This document shows positions 33,277 through 42,221 of a DNA stretch of 64,000 bases, piece by piece. The stretch's first letter is position 1. Each line of letters opens with the position of its first letter. The stretch comes from Streptomyces cinnabarinus (GTDB lineage Bacteria; Actinomycetota; Actinomycetes; Streptomycetales; Streptomycetaceae). The notes beneath the pieces were generated by a model that saw only the letters and a list, made by a program, of their open reading frames with translations, made no database searches and had not been told where the DNA came from. The stretch is taken from NCBI RefSeq assembly GCF_027270315.1, contig NZ_CP114413.1, positions 2,542,001-2,606,000 of the forward strand, in the 5' to 3' direction. The position numbers and the translations under genes were made by a program.

Positions 33277-33864
33277 ATGGTGCAACGGCCTCCTCGCAAG
33301 ACCTCGGCCAAGTCCCGGCTGAGCGCCGACGACTGGGCCGACGCCGCGCTCGTCGCGATGGGCGAGGGCGGGCTCGCGGCCGTGGCCGTGGAACCGCTCG
33401 CCACCCGGCTCGGCACCACCAAGGGCAGCTTCTACTGGCACTTCGCCAACCGGGACGCGCTGATCGCGGCGGCGCTCGAACGCTGGGCCGAGACCCAGAC
33501 CGAGGCGCTCATCACCGAGCTGGAGGCGGAGCCCGACCCCGAGCGGCGGCTGCGGCTGCTGTTCGCCGAGGCGATCGGGTCGGCCGCGGACGATCCGCTG
33601 GAGGTCAGGCTGCTGGCGACCGCCGACGACCCGCGCGTCGCGACGGTGCTGGGACGGGTCACCGAACGCCGGGTCGCCTATGTGGCGCAGCTCTTCGCCG
33701 AGGCCGGTTTCCCCGAGCCCGAGGCTCGGCGGCGCGGGCTGCTCGCCTACAGCGTCTATCTGGGCCACGCCCAGCTCGCCCACTCCGTCCCCGCCGCCCT
33801 CCCCATGGGCGAGGAACTCACCCGATATCTCGACCGCGCCCTCGATCTGTTGCTCATGCGTTAG
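33277..33864 (+). CDS. TetR-family transcriptional regulator
   Basis: The protein (195 aa from ATG 33277) has the TetR helix-turn-helix (DDWADAALVAMGEGGLAAVAVEPLATRLGTTKGSFYWHFANRDALI, about residues 15-60) and a TetR-type C-terminal domain. ATG 33271 is an alternative start, but it lies inside the proposed operator and -10. It probably represses itself and the divergent DUF2867 gene. Its TAG stop overlaps the -10 of the trp leader. Confidence 0.92.
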   Translation: MVQRPPRKTSAKSRLSADDWADAALVAMGEGGLAAVAVEPLATRLGTTKGSFYWHFANRDALIAAALERWAETQTEALITELEAEPDPERRLRLLFAEAIGSAADDPLEVRLLATADDPRVATVLGRVTERRVAYVAQLFAEAGFPEPEARRRGLLAYSVYLGHAQLAHSVPAALPMGEELTRYLDRALDLLLMR

Positions 33865-33867
33865 GGT
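33862..33867 (+). promoter_or_regulatory. -10 element of the trp leader transcript
   Basis: TAGGGT overlaps the stop codon of the TetR gene and ends 6 nt before the leader ATG, so the leader message is probably leaderless. Confidence 0.55.
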
Positions 33868-33873
33868 CGGGGC

Positions 33874-33936
33874 ATGTTCGCGCATTCGACCATGAACCAG
33901 AACTGGTGGTGGACCGCTTCTCCGGCGGCCCGCTGA
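33874..33936 (+). CDS. trpL: Trp leader peptide
   Basis: This 20-codon frame encodes MFAHSTMNQNWWWTASPAAR. It has three consecutive Trp codons at 33904-33912, the classic sensor of charged tRNA-Trp. Stalling there would free the antiterminator strand GGCGGCC (33924-33930), which pairs with GGCCGCC (33962-33968) and prevents the terminator hairpin. Confidence 0.92.
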   Translation: MFAHSTMNQNWWWTASPAAR

Positions 33937-33957
33937 CTGCGCGTACTCAAGACTTCG

Positions 33958-33984
33958 CGAAGGCCGCCCGAGGGGCGGCCTTCG
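33958..33984 (+). terminator. Attenuator terminator before the anthranilate synthase gene
   Basis: A perfect 12-bp stem (CGAAGGCCGCCC with its complement) with loop GAG is followed by GTGTTTTCC. It is a good intrinsic terminator by Streptomyces standards and is mutually exclusive with the 7-bp antiterminator pairing. Confidence 0.9.
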
Positions 33985-34024
33985 GTGTTTTCCGGGGTCG
34001 TTCCTCATCGACAGAAGAGGAACC

Positions 34025-35905
34025 ATGGACCTGACACAGCTGCTGCACGACAGTCGTCCGTTCGCCCTGCTGCGGCGCCGCACTCCCGGTCATGACCACG
34101 ACCTGGTCGAGGTCCTCGTCGGCCCGGTCACCGACCACGAACGCCTTGCCGACCTCCCCGACGAGGGCCTCGCCCTCGTGCCCTTCCGGCAGATCCGCGA
34201 GCGCGGCTTCGACGTCCGCGACGACGGGACGCCGCTGACGGTGCTCACCCCCGAGGAGACGTACGGGATCCCGCTCGCCGAGGCCCTGGCCCAGCTCCCC
34301 GCGCATGACGTGCGCGTCGAGAACGGCGGCTTCGATGTCGCGGACGAGGAGTACGCGCGGATCGTCGGGCGCGTGCTGGACGAGGAGATCGGACGCGGCG
34401 AGGGCGCGAACTTCGTGATCCGGCGGACGTACGAGGGCGAGATCCCGGAGTTCTCCCGCCGGGACGCGCTCGCGCTGTTCCGGCGGCTGCTGGAGGGTGA
34501 GCGGGGCGCGTACTGGACGTTCGTCGTGCACACAGGGCAGCGGACGCTCGTCGGGGCCAGCCCCGAGGTGCATGTGCGGATGTCCGGCGGCACCGTCGTC
34601 ATGAACCCGATCAGCGGGACGTACCGCTATCCCGCCGAGGGGCCGACCCCCGAGCATCTGCTGGACTTCCTCGCCGACGGCAAGGAGATCGAGGAGCTGT
34701 CGATGGTCGTCGACGAGGAGCTCAAGATGATGTGCACCGTCGGCGACATGGGCGGGGTCGTGGTCGGGCCCCGGCTGAAGGAGATGGCCCATCTCGCGCA
34801 CACCGAGTACGAGCTGCGCGGCAAGTCGTCGCTGGACGCGCGGGACGTGCTGAAGGAGACCCTGTTCGCGGCCACCGTCACCGGCTCACCGGTGCAGAAC
34901 GCCTGCCGGGTGATCGAGCGGCACGAGGTCGGGGGGCGCCGGTACTACGCGGGGGCGCTGGCGCTGCTCGGCCGGGACTCCGGCGGGGCCCAGACGCTGG
35001 ACTCCCCCATCCTCATCCGCACCGCGGACATCGACGCGGACGGTCGGCTGTGCGTCCCCGTCGGCGCCACGCTCGTCCGTGGCTCGGACCCGGAGAGCGA
35101 GGTCGCGGAGACCCACGCCAAGGCGGCGGGGGTGCTGGCGGCGCTGGGCGTCACCGCGCGCAGGCCGCGCGAGGAGGCCGTACGCCCGCACCTGGCCGAC
35201 GACCCGCGCGTGCGTGCCGCCCTCGACGGGCGCCGCGCCTCCCTCGCCCCCTTCTGGCTGCGGATGCAGGAGCGGTCCGCCGATCTCACCGGGCACGCCC
35301 TGGTCGTGGACGGCGAGGACACCTTCACCGCGATGCTCGCCCATGTGCTGCGCTCCAGCGGCCTGGACGTCACCGTCCGGCGCTACGACGAGCGGGGGCT
35401 GAGGGAGGCCGTCGTCGCGCACGAGGGTCCGGTCGTGCTCGGCCCCGGCCCCGGCGACCCGTCGGACACCGCCGACCACAAGATGCGGTTCCTGCGGGAG
35501 CTGACCGCCGAGGTGATCCGGGGGCACCGGCACGGCGTGCTCGGCGTCTGCCTCGGGCACGAGCTGATCGCCGCCGAGCTGGGCCTTGAGATCGTCCGCA
35601 AGGAGGTGCCGTACCAGGGCGCCCAGACGGAGATCGACCTGTTCGGGCGCCCGGAGACCGTCGGCTTCTACAACAGCTTCGTGGCCCGCTGCGACGACGG
35701 GACGGCCGGGGAACTGGCCGCCCACGGCGTGCGGGTCAGCCGCAGCGCGGCGTACGAGGTGCACGCGCTGAAGGGGCCCGGTTTCGCCGGGGTGCAGTTC
35801 CACCCCGAGTCGGTGCTGACGCTCGACGGCGCCGCGATCGTCCGGGAGCTGGTGGGTCAGCTCCGGGGCACCAGCACGTTCTCCGAGCGGCGGCCCGCCT
35901 TGTAG
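34025..35905 (+). CDS. Fused anthranilate synthase (TrpE-TrpG)
   Basis: The protein (626 aa) joins a chorismate-binding TrpE domain (about residues 90-380; MNPISGTYRYP, ELRGKSSLDARDVLKETLF, RYYAGALALLG) to a glutamine amidotransferase domain (about 430-620). The latter has the Cys nucleophile in GVCLGHE and the His/Glu pair in FHPES. Sequence style recalls PhzE-type enzymes, which make 2-amino-2-deoxyisochorismate, but the Trp-codon attenuator upstream points to anthranilate and tryptophan supply. The ATG follows GAAGAGG. Its 3' end overlaps the convergent dehydrogenase gene by 49 bp. Confidence 0.92.
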   Translation: MDLTQLLHDSRPFALLRRRTPGHDHDLVEVLVGPVTDHERLADLPDEGLALVPFRQIRERGFDVRDDGTPLTVLTPEETYGIPLAEALAQLPAHDVRVENGGFDVADEEYARIVGRVLDEEIGRGEGANFVIRRTYEGEIPEFSRRDALALFRRLLEGERGAYWTFVVHTGQRTLVGASPEVHVRMSGGTVVMNPISGTYRYPAEGPTPEHLLDFLADGKEIEELSMVVDEELKMMCTVGDMGGVVVGPRLKEMAHLAHTEYELRGKSSLDARDVLKETLFAATVTGSPVQNACRVIERHEVGGRRYYAGALALLGRDSGGAQTLDSPILIRTADIDADGRLCVPVGATLVRGSDPESEVAETHAKAAGVLAALGVTARRPREEAVRPHLADDPRVRAALDGRRASLAPFWLRMQERSADLTGHALVVDGEDTFTAMLAHVLRSSGLDVTVRRYDERGLREAVVAHEGPVVLGPGPGDPSDTADHKMRFLRELTAEVIRGHRHGVLGVCLGHELIAAELGLEIVRKEVPYQGAQTEIDLFGRPETVGFYNSFVARCDDGTAGELAAHGVRVSRSAAYEVHALKGPGFAGVQFHPESVLTLDGAAIVRELVGQLRGTSTFSERRPAL

Positions 35906-36876
35906 TCCAGGACGTTGTGCACCGTGGCGTCGACGATCTGGCCGACGGCGTCCACGGTGTAGTACGCCTGGTGGGAGGTGACCAGGACATTCGGGAAGGT
36001 GACCAGGCGGGCCAGGGTGTCGTCCTCGATCGCCTCCAGTGACTTGTCGAGGAAGAACAGGCCCGCCTCCGCCTCGTACACATCGAGGCCGACGCCCGTG
36101 AAGCGGCCGGCGCGCAGTTCGGTGACGAGGGCCGCGGTGTCGATCAGGCCGCCGCGGCTGGAGTTCACCAGGATCGCGTCGTCCCGCATCGTCTTCAGGG
36201 CGTCGGCGTCGATCAGGCGCTGGGTCGCGGGCATCAGCGGGACATGCAGGCTGACCAGGTCGGACTCGGCGAGGAGCTGCTCCTTGGAGACGTAGCGCAT
36301 GCCGAGTTCGAGGCAGGCCGGGTTCTCGGCGACGTCCCAGCCGAGCAGCTTCATGCCGAAGCCGTGGGCGATCCGGGCGAACGCCTCGCCGATCTTCCCG
36401 GTGCCGAGGACGCCCGCGGTGCGGCCGTGCAGGTCGCGTCCCATCAGCCCGTCGAGCCGGAAGTCGAAGTCCCGGGTGCGGATGGAGGCGCGCACGACAC
36501 GGCGGTTGACGGCCATGGCGAGGGTCCAGGCGAACTCGGCGACGGAGTACGGCGAGTAGTACGACACCCGGGCCACCGTCATGCCGAGCCGTTCGGCGAC
36601 GTCCAGGTCGATGTTGTTGAAGCCGGTGGACCGCTGGGCGACCATGCGGGTGCCGCCCGCCGCGAGGATCTGCAGGACACGGGCGCCGAGGTCGCAGTTG
36701 ACGCTGGTGCTGACACTCTCGTGGCCGGCCGCGATCAGGGCGGTGTCCTCGTTGAGGAACACGTCCAGGCAGCGGACCTCGTGGTGCCCGGCGAAGGCCC
36801 GCTCGATCAGGGGCCGCTCGTCGGCCTGGACACCGAAACCAAGGATCTCCAAGGCTGCTCCCGTCAGCTCGGCCAT
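35857..36876 (-). CDS. D-2-hydroxyacid dehydrogenase (D-lactate dehydrogenase type)
   Basis: The protein (339 aa) has the NAD-binding core AGVLGTGKIGEAFARIAHGFG (about residues 154-174). The catalytic Arg is in LVNSSRGGLIDT, the Glu in LDVYEAEAGLFF and the His in TSHQAYYT. It resembles LdhA-type enzymes that interconvert pyruvate and D-lactate; related substrates are possible. TATATT lies 6 nt before the ATG, giving a leaderless message. The last 49 bp overlap the end of the anthranilate synthase gene. Confidence 0.93.
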   Translation of the reverse strand: MAELTGAALEILGFGVQADERPLIERAFAGHHEVRCLDVFLNEDTALIAAGHESVSTSVNCDLGARVLQILAAGGTRMVAQRSTGFNNIDLDVAERLGMTVARVSYYSPYSVAEFAWTLAMAVNRRVVRASIRTRDFDFRLDGLMGRDLHGRTAGVLGTGKIGEAFARIAHGFGMKLLGWDVAENPACLELGMRYVSKEQLLAESDLVSLHVPLMPATQRLIDADALKTMRDDAILVNSSRGGLIDTAALVTELRAGRFTGVGLDVYEAEAGLFFLDKSLEAIEDDTLARLVTFPNVLVTSHQAYYTVDAVGQIVDATVHNVLDYKAGRRSENVLVPRS

Positions 36877-36912
36877 GGGCCGAATATACGGCCCACGGCC
36901 GAGCGCCGCCGG

Positions 36913-37941
36913 TCAGCCGAAGAAGACCCCGACCTCCTCGTAGAGCGTCGGATCCACCGTCTTCAGCCGGGCCGTCGCCTCCGCGATCGGGACGCGGACG
37001 ATGTCCGTGCCGCGCAGGGCGACCATCTTGCCGAAGTCGCCGTCGCGGACCGCCTCGATGGCGTGCAGGCCGAAGCGGGTGGCGAGCCAGCGGTCGAAGG
37101 CGCTGGGCGTGCCGCCGCGCTGGACATGGCCGAGAACCGTCGTCCGGGCCTCCTTGCCGGTGCGCTTCTCGATCTCCTTGGCCAGCCACTCGCCGACGCC
37201 CGACAGGCGCACATGCCCGAAGGAGTCCAGCGACTCGTCCTTGAGCACCATGTCGCCGTCCTGGGGCATGGCACCCTCGGCGACGACCACGATGGGCGCG
37301 TACGACGCCTTGAAACGGGAGGTGACCCACCCGCAGACCTTCTCGACGTCGAAGCGCTGCTCGGGGATGAGGATGACGTTGGCGCCGCCCGCGAGGCCGG
37401 AGTGGATGGCGATCCAGCCGGCGTGACGGCCCATCACCTCCACGACGAGAACCCGCATATGGGACTCGGCGGTGGTGTGCAGCCGGTCGATGGCCTCCGT
37501 CGCGATGCCGACGGCGGTGTCGAAACCGAAGGTGTAGTCGGTGGCGGACAGGTCGTTGTCGATGGTCTTGGGGACGCCCACGCAGGGCACGCCGTACTCG
37601 TCCGACAGCCGCGCGGCCACTCCGAGGGTGTCCTCGCCGCCGATCGTGATGAGCGCGTCGACCTCCTGCTTGGCGAGGTTCTCCTTGATCCGCCGGATAC
37701 CGTCCTCCTGCTTGAGGGGGTTGGTGCGCGAGGAGCCGAGGATGGTGCCGCCGCGCGGCAGGATGCCGCGTACGGCGGGGATGTCGAGCCGTACGGTGTC
37801 GCCGTCGAGCGGACCGCGCCAGCCGTCCCGGAAGCCGGTGAAGTCGTACCCGTACTCCTGAACGCCCTTGCGGACGATGGCCCGGATGACGGCGTTGAGT
37901 CCGGGGCAGTCGCCGCCTCCGGTCAGTACTCCGACCCGCAT
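36913..37941 (-). CDS. pfkA: 6-phosphofructokinase
   Basis: The 342-aa protein phosphorylates fructose 6-phosphate in glycolysis. It has MRVGVLTGGGDCPGLNAVIR at the N-terminus, GGTILGSSRTNP, TIGGEDTLGVA, the active-site PKTIDNDL, EVMGRHAGWIA and LGHVQRGGTPSAFDR. The GGEDT form at the phosphoryl-donor site fits the ATP-dependent actinobacterial group. The gene matches S. coelicolor pfkA (SCO2119, by recall), which also neighbours macRS. AAGGGA lies 8 nt before the ATG. Confidence 0.96.
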   Translation of the reverse strand: MRVGVLTGGGDCPGLNAVIRAIVRKGVQEYGYDFTGFRDGWRGPLDGDTVRLDIPAVRGILPRGGTILGSSRTNPLKQEDGIRRIKENLAKQEVDALITIGGEDTLGVAARLSDEYGVPCVGVPKTIDNDLSATDYTFGFDTAVGIATEAIDRLHTTAESHMRVLVVEVMGRHAGWIAIHSGLAGGANVILIPEQRFDVEKVCGWVTSRFKASYAPIVVVAEGAMPQDGDMVLKDESLDSFGHVRLSGVGEWLAKEIEKRTGKEARTTVLGHVQRGGTPSAFDRWLATRFGLHAIEAVRDGDFGKMVALRGTDIVRVPIAEATARLKTVDPTLYEEVGVFFG

Positions 37942-38049
37942 GGAATTGTCCCTTCGCCGCGGTTGCCTGGTGAGGCCACGCTAATAGTGATCCAGGTCAC
38001 TCAGGGATGGGTCGGTGAGGCAATTCCGGTGAATCATGGGGCGGTTGGT

Positions 38050-38733
38050 TTACGCGTCGTCAAGTCCGCGCTCTATGGCGTACCGGACGAGTTCCACTCG
38101 GTTGTGCAACTGGAGCTTGCCAAGGGTGTTCTGGACGTGGTTCTGCACCGTCCGGTGGGAGATGACGAGGCGTTCGGCGATCTGCTTGTAGCTCAGGCCC
38201 TTGGCGACCAGCCGCAGCACCTCGGTCTCCCGGTCGGTGAGCTGCGGGGCGCCCGGGGTGTCGGCGTCCCGGTCGGCGGGGGCGGGCTCGGAGGCGAGCC
38301 GCCGGTACTCGCCGAGGACGAGTCCGGCCAGGCCCGGGGTGAACACCGGGTCGCCGACGGCGGTACGGCGGACCGCGTCCAGCAGTTCCTCCGTGGACGC
38401 CGACTTCAGCAGATAGCCGGTGGCGCCGGACTTCACGGCCTCCAGGACGTCGGCGTGCTCACCGCTGGCGGACAGCACCAGGACGCGCAGGGCCGGGTTG
38501 TGGCCGACGAGTTCCTTGCAGACCTGGACGCCCGGCTTGGCGGGCAGGTTGAGGTCGAGGACCAGGACGTCGGGGCCCGCGGCCTTGGCGCGGCGCACGG
38601 CCTGCTCGCCGTCGCCCGCGGTGGCGACCACCTCGAACCCGGACTCGGCCAGGTCCCGGGCGACCGCGTCGCGCCACATGGGGTGGTCGTCGACCACCAT
38701 GACCTTGATCGGGCCGGCCTGCTGCTCGCTCAT
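38050..38733 (-). CDS. macR: Two-component response regulator MacR (NarL/LuxR type)
   Basis: The protein (227 aa) has a receiver domain (KVMVVDDHPMWRDAVARDL with acidic residues near 14-15, phospho-Asp in VLVLDLNLP near residue 57, the Lys in GYLLKSAS). A C-terminal LuxR helix-turn-helix follows (LTDRETEVLRLVAKGLSYKQIAERLVISHRTVQNHVQNTLGKL). The ATG overlaps the kinase stop by 1 nt (TGATG). By position next to pfkA it corresponds to MacR of S. coelicolor, reported to control membrane proteins in morphogenesis. Confidence 0.92.
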   Translation of the reverse strand: MSEQQAGPIKVMVVDDHPMWRDAVARDLAESGFEVVATAGDGEQAVRRAKAAGPDVLVLDLNLPAKPGVQVCKELVGHNPALRVLVLSASGEHADVLEAVKSGATGYLLKSASTEELLDAVRRTAVGDPVFTPGLAGLVLGEYRRLASEPAPADRDADTPGAPQLTDRETEVLRLVAKGLSYKQIAERLVISHRTVQNHVQNTLGKLQLHNRVELVRYAIERGLDDA

Positions 38734-39941
38734 CACGTCCCCCGGGACATCTGCTTCGGTACCTTCAGTTCGACTTCCGTGCCCTGCCCGGGCACCGAGA
38801 TCAGCTCCGCGCTGCCCCCGATGTCCCGCAGCCGGCCCCGGATCGACAGCGCGACCCCGAGCCGCCCCTCGCCCTCGGCCTGCGCGAGCCGCCCCTCGGG
38901 GATGCCCGGACCGTCGTCCCGGACGGTGACGATGACCGCGTCGGGCTCGTCCTCCACCAGGATCCACGCGCACGCGTCCTCGCCCACGTGCTTGCGGACA
39001 TTGTCCAGGGCGGCCCCGACGGCCGCGGCCAGCTCCCGCGCGGCGGCCGGGGGCAGCACCACCGGCGCCCCGGGCTCGGCAAGGTTCACCCGGGAGCTCG
39101 CGTAGGGCGCGAGGAGCCCCCGCAGATCGAGCGGCCCGTCGCCGTCCGGCTCCTCGTCCACGACGCTGACCAGCGCGCCCTCGGCCGCGTCCGAGGAGAC
39201 CCGGGAGACGGGGGTCAGGCCGCCGGAGACCAGGGTGCGCAGCGCCACCTCCTGCTCGCCGGCCAGCCGGCCCAGCTCGGCCGCCTCACCGCCGATGACG
39301 GCACCGCGCCGCTGCACCATGGCGAGCACCTGGAGCACGCTGTCGTGGATGTCCCGGGCGAGCCGCTCGCGCTCCCTGGTCGCGGCCTCGATCTCCAGGG
39401 CGCGCGCGAGGGTGCGCTCGGAGGCGCGGGCCACCTCGACGACGTAGCCGATGGCGATGGAGGCGACCCAGACGAGGATCACCGCGTGGACGGTGTCCCG
39501 GGTCGGGGAGCCGCGGTGGACCAGGTTGGCGACAGCGACCAGCGTGGAGGCGAAGGCCGCCCACCGCCAGCCGCCCTTGATGGCGAAGGCCAGCACCGAA
39601 CCGGCCGTCCATATCGACGGCAGCGTCGGACTGCCCGACTCGATGTGCGCGGTGGAGTCGGCGACCCGGGTGAGTAGGATGCCGACGAGCGCGAGGGTGA
39701 GGTCGGCGGTGAGGAAGCGCCGGGTGCAGGCGGCGGCGTTCGCGACCTTGGGCAGGGTGGCGAGGGTCCACACGGTCAGTACGGCGAAGTAGGCGATGGC
39801 GACCCAGGGGCGGGCGAACTCGTCGTAGGCGCTGATGAACAGGCCTATCGCGTACAGCAGGGTGAGGATCCGGTAGCCCCTGAGCGCACGCCACAGCGGC
39901 TGCTCGACCGACATCCTCAGGACTTTCTCGCGCTTGGCCAA
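38733..39941 (-). CDS. macS: Sensor histidine kinase MacS
   Basis: The protein (about 402 aa) has an N-terminal membrane region of five to six segments (about residues 20-175) and a HisKA_3-type dimerisation helix with the phospho-His in RDIHDSVLQVL. The HATPase domain shows the N-box ALDNVRKHVG and G1 box VRDDGPGIP. It pairs with the overlapping response regulator. The start is uncertain: TTG 39941 is used, because GGGGG lies about 9 nt upstream. GTG 39950 and ATG 39914 are possible. Confidence 0.9.
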   Translation of the reverse strand: MAKREKVLRMSVEQPLWRALRGYRILTLLYAIGLFISAYDEFARPWVAIAYFAVLTVWTLATLPKVANAAACTRRFLTADLTLALVGILLTRVADSTAHIESGSPTLPSIWTAGSVLAFAIKGGWRWAAFASTLVAVANLVHRGSPTRDTVHAVILVWVASIAIGYVVEVARASERTLARALEIEAATRERERLARDIHDSVLQVLAMVQRRGAVIGGEAAELGRLAGEQEVALRTLVSGGLTPVSRVSSDAAEGALVSVVDEEPDGDGPLDLRGLLAPYASSRVNLAEPGAPVVLPPAAARELAAAVGAALDNVRKHVGEDACAWILVEDEPDAVIVTVRDDGPGIPEGRLAQAEGEGRLGVALSIRGRLRDIGGSAELISVPGQGTEVELKVPKQMSRGT

Positions 39942-39972
39942 CTCCCCCACCCCCCGAACCCGACTGCCGCCT

Positions 39973-40749
39973 CTAGGACTCGGACTTCTCTTTGTCCGCC
40001 TGGTCCTGGTCGGCCTTGGCGAGAGCGGCCCTGGCCGCCTTCTCCGCTTCCTTCTCGGCCTTCGCGGCCTCCGCGATCTGCCGCTTGGCGGCGGTCGCGT
40101 ACATGTCGACGTACTCCTGGCCGGAGAGCTGCATGATCTCGTACATGACCTCGTCGGTCAGCGCGCGCAGGACGAAGCGGTCGTGCTCCATGCCCTGGTA
40201 CCGGCCGAAGTCGAGGGGCTTGCCGATCCGGATGCCCGGGCGCATCAGCTTGGGCATGACCTTGCCGGGCGGCTGGATCTTCTCGGTGTCGATCATGGCG
40301 ACCGGGATGACCGGCGCCCCGCTGGCGAGCGCCACGCGCGCGAGGCCGCCGGGCTTGCCCCGGTAGAGCCGGCCGTCGGGCGAGCGCGTGCCCTCCGGGT
40401 AGATACCGAACAGCTCACCGCGCTCCAGCACATCGATACCGCTCCTGATGGCGGCCTCACCCGCGCCGCGCGCGCCGGAGCGGTCCACGGGGAGCTGGCC
40501 CACGCCCTTGAAGAAGGCGGCCGTCAGCCGCCCCTTGACGCCGGGGGTGGTGAAGTACTCCGCCTTCGCGATGAAGGTCACCTTGCGGTCGAGGACCGCG
40601 GGGAGGAAGAACGAGTCCGAGAACGAGAGGTGATTGCTCGCCAGGATCGCGGGGCCCTCGGCGGGAATGTTCTCCAGGCCCTCCACCCAGGGCCTGAAGG
40701 CGAGCTTCAGCGGCCCCCCGATGGATACCTTCATCGCGCCGTACAACAA
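39973..40749 (-). CDS. plsC: 1-acyl-sn-glycerol-3-phosphate acyltransferase
   Basis: The protein (258 aa) acylates lysophosphatidate in phospholipid synthesis. It has the acyltransferase motifs NHLSFSD (NHX4D) near residue 39, the FGIYPEGTRSPDG block and VIPVAMI. The C-terminus is a long Ala/Lys/Glu coiled helix (AAKRQIAEAAKAEKEAEKAAR), common in Streptomyces homologues. The TTG start has AGGAGG 7 nt upstream. An ATG 15 nt further in lacks a well-placed ribosome site. Confidence 0.92.
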   Translation of the reverse strand: MLYGAMKVSIGGPLKLAFRPWVEGLENIPAEGPAILASNHLSFSDSFFLPAVLDRKVTFIAKAEYFTTPGVKGRLTAAFFKGVGQLPVDRSGARGAGEAAIRSGIDVLERGELFGIYPEGTRSPDGRLYRGKPGGLARVALASGAPVIPVAMIDTEKIQPPGKVMPKLMRPGIRIGKPLDFGRYQGMEHDRFVLRALTDEVMYEIMQLSGQEYVDMYATAAKRQIAEAAKAEKEAEKAARAALAKADQDQADKEKSES

Positions 40750-40882
40750 CCGAGTGCCTCCTGTGTCTGTCGATCAGACCTTAACCCGGAGCGCCGTCAA
40801 AGACCCCGACGACCCTGGTCGGTGTCAGTGCGGTCGCGTACGGTGAAGTACCTGCAACCGACCTCATGAACAGGAGACCGAA

Positions 40883-41662
40883 GTGCCGGTCCTTCCTGGA
40901 GCCGAGCCGTACCGCCATGAGGGCGGGGAGATCTCCGTCCTCCTCTGCCACGGCTTCACCGGTTCCCCGCAGTCGCTGCGCCCCTGGGCGGAGTATCTCG
41001 CCGCGCGCGGTCTGACCGTCTCGCTGCCGCTGCTGCCTGGGCACGGCACCCGCTGGGAGGACCTCCAGCTGACCGGCTGGCAGGACTGGTACGCGGAGGT
41101 GGACCGCGAGCTGCGCGCCCTGCGGGAGCGCTCCACCCACCTCTTCGTGGCCGGTCTGTCCATGGGCGGCGCCCTGGCGCTCCGGCTGGCGGCGAAGCAC
41201 GGCGACGCGGTGGACGGCGTGGTGGTCGTCAACCCCGCGAACAAGGTGCACGGCCTGGCCGCGCACGCCCTCCCGGTGGCCCGGCACCTCGTGCGGACGA
41301 CGAAGGGCATCGCCAGCGACATCGCCAAGGAGGGCAGCGACGAGGTGGGCTACGACCGGGTGCCGCTGCACGCCGCGCACTCCCTGCGGAACTTCTTCCG
41401 CCGGGTCGACGGCGAGCTGCCGCAGGTCACCCAGCCGTTGCTGCTGCTGCACAGCACCCAGGACCATGTGGTGCCGCCCGTTGACTCGGCCCGGGTGCTC
41501 AGCCGGGTGTCGTCGACGGACGTGACGGAGATCGTGCTGGAACAGAGCTACCACGTGGCGACGTTGGACCATGACGCGGAGCGGATCTTCGCGGAGAGCC
41601 ATGCGTTCATGAGCCGGCTCGCACCCAGTCTCGGCAAGGAAGGGACGGCCGTAGGTGGCTGA
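40883..41662 (+). CDS. Alpha/beta hydrolase (carboxylesterase/monoacylglycerol lipase type)
   Basis: The protein (259 aa) has the oxyanion-hole segment LLCHGFTGSPQSLRPWAEYL (about residues 20-39) and the nucleophile elbow GLSMGG near residue 94. The acid is in LHSTQDHVVPP and the final His in QSYHVATLDHD. This layout fits Est30/monoglyceride-lipase relatives; the natural substrate is unknown. The GTG has AGGAG 6 nt upstream. It is divergent from plsC, so a link to lipid turnover is possible but unproven. It overlaps the next gene by 8 bp. Confidence 0.9.
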   Translation: MPVLPGAEPYRHEGGEISVLLCHGFTGSPQSLRPWAEYLAARGLTVSLPLLPGHGTRWEDLQLTGWQDWYAEVDRELRALRERSTHLFVAGLSMGGALALRLAAKHGDAVDGVVVVNPANKVHGLAAHALPVARHLVRTTKGIASDIAKEGSDEVGYDRVPLHAAHSLRNFFRRVDGELPQVTQPLLLLHSTQDHVVPPVDSARVLSRVSSTDVTEIVLEQSYHVATLDHDAERIFAESHAFMSRLAPSLGKEGTAVGG

Positions 41663-42209
41663 GCACGACTCCGACCGCGAGGATCGCGAGCCGGACGACC
41701 AGGGCGCCCGTTTCGACGAGGACGCCGCATGGGAGGCGATCGTCGCCGGGTACGGCGACGAGCCGCCGGACCCGCCGGGCTCCAAGCCGTTCAAATCCGT
41801 CGAGGACCTGGCGCTGCTGGAGGCGGAGACCAACGACGAGGAGCCGGAGGAGAAGCAGCCCGCGGCGCCGCTCGGCGGCTCGGTCACCTTCGCGCCCGGC
41901 GTCGGCCCGCGCGACTACACCGCGCCGGAGCCCTCGGACGACGACCTCGACGAGGACGACGAGGGTCACTTCGTCCCGCCGGAGCCGCCGCCGCTGCCCG
42001 CGGCGGACACCACGGCGAAGTTCGCGTGGCTGGCGGTGCTCGGCGGTCCGATACTGCTGCTGCTCGCGGTGCTGCTCGGCTGGGAGATGAGCTGGTGGCT
42101 GACGACGATCGGCATCGGCGGCTTCCTGGGCGGCTTCGCCACGCTGGTGATGCGGATGCGCACGGACGACGAGGACGACCAGGACCCGGGGCGCGGCGCG
42201 GTCGTCTGA
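41655..42209 (+). CDS. Acidic protein with C-terminal membrane segments
   Basis: The protein (184 aa) has a long acidic, Pro-rich N-terminal part (DDDLDEDDEGHFVPPEPPP and similar stretches). Two hydrophobic segments (about residues 122-142 and 146-166) and a short acidic tail follow. It is a conserved unnamed protein of Streptomyces; I recognise no function. The GTG overlaps the hydrolase stop by 8 bp, so they form one transcription unit, ended by a strong hairpin. Confidence 0.82.
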   Translation: MAEHDSDREDREPDDQGARFDEDAAWEAIVAGYGDEPPDPPGSKPFKSVEDLALLEAETNDEEPEEKQPAAPLGGSVTFAPGVGPRDYTAPEPSDDDLDEDDEGHFVPPEPPPLPAADTTAKFAWLAVLGGPILLLLAVLLGWEMSWWLTTIGIGGFLGGFATLVMRMRTDDEDDQDPGRGAVV

Positions 42210-42221
42210 ACAGATGTGGGT

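Noticed and set aside
34886..39105. Very long open frames opposite to trpEG, the dehydrogenase, pfkA and macRS
   Set aside because: They are high-GC shadow frames. The real genes on the other strand have clear family motifs and ribosome sites, and the shadows have repetitive, unrecognisable translations.
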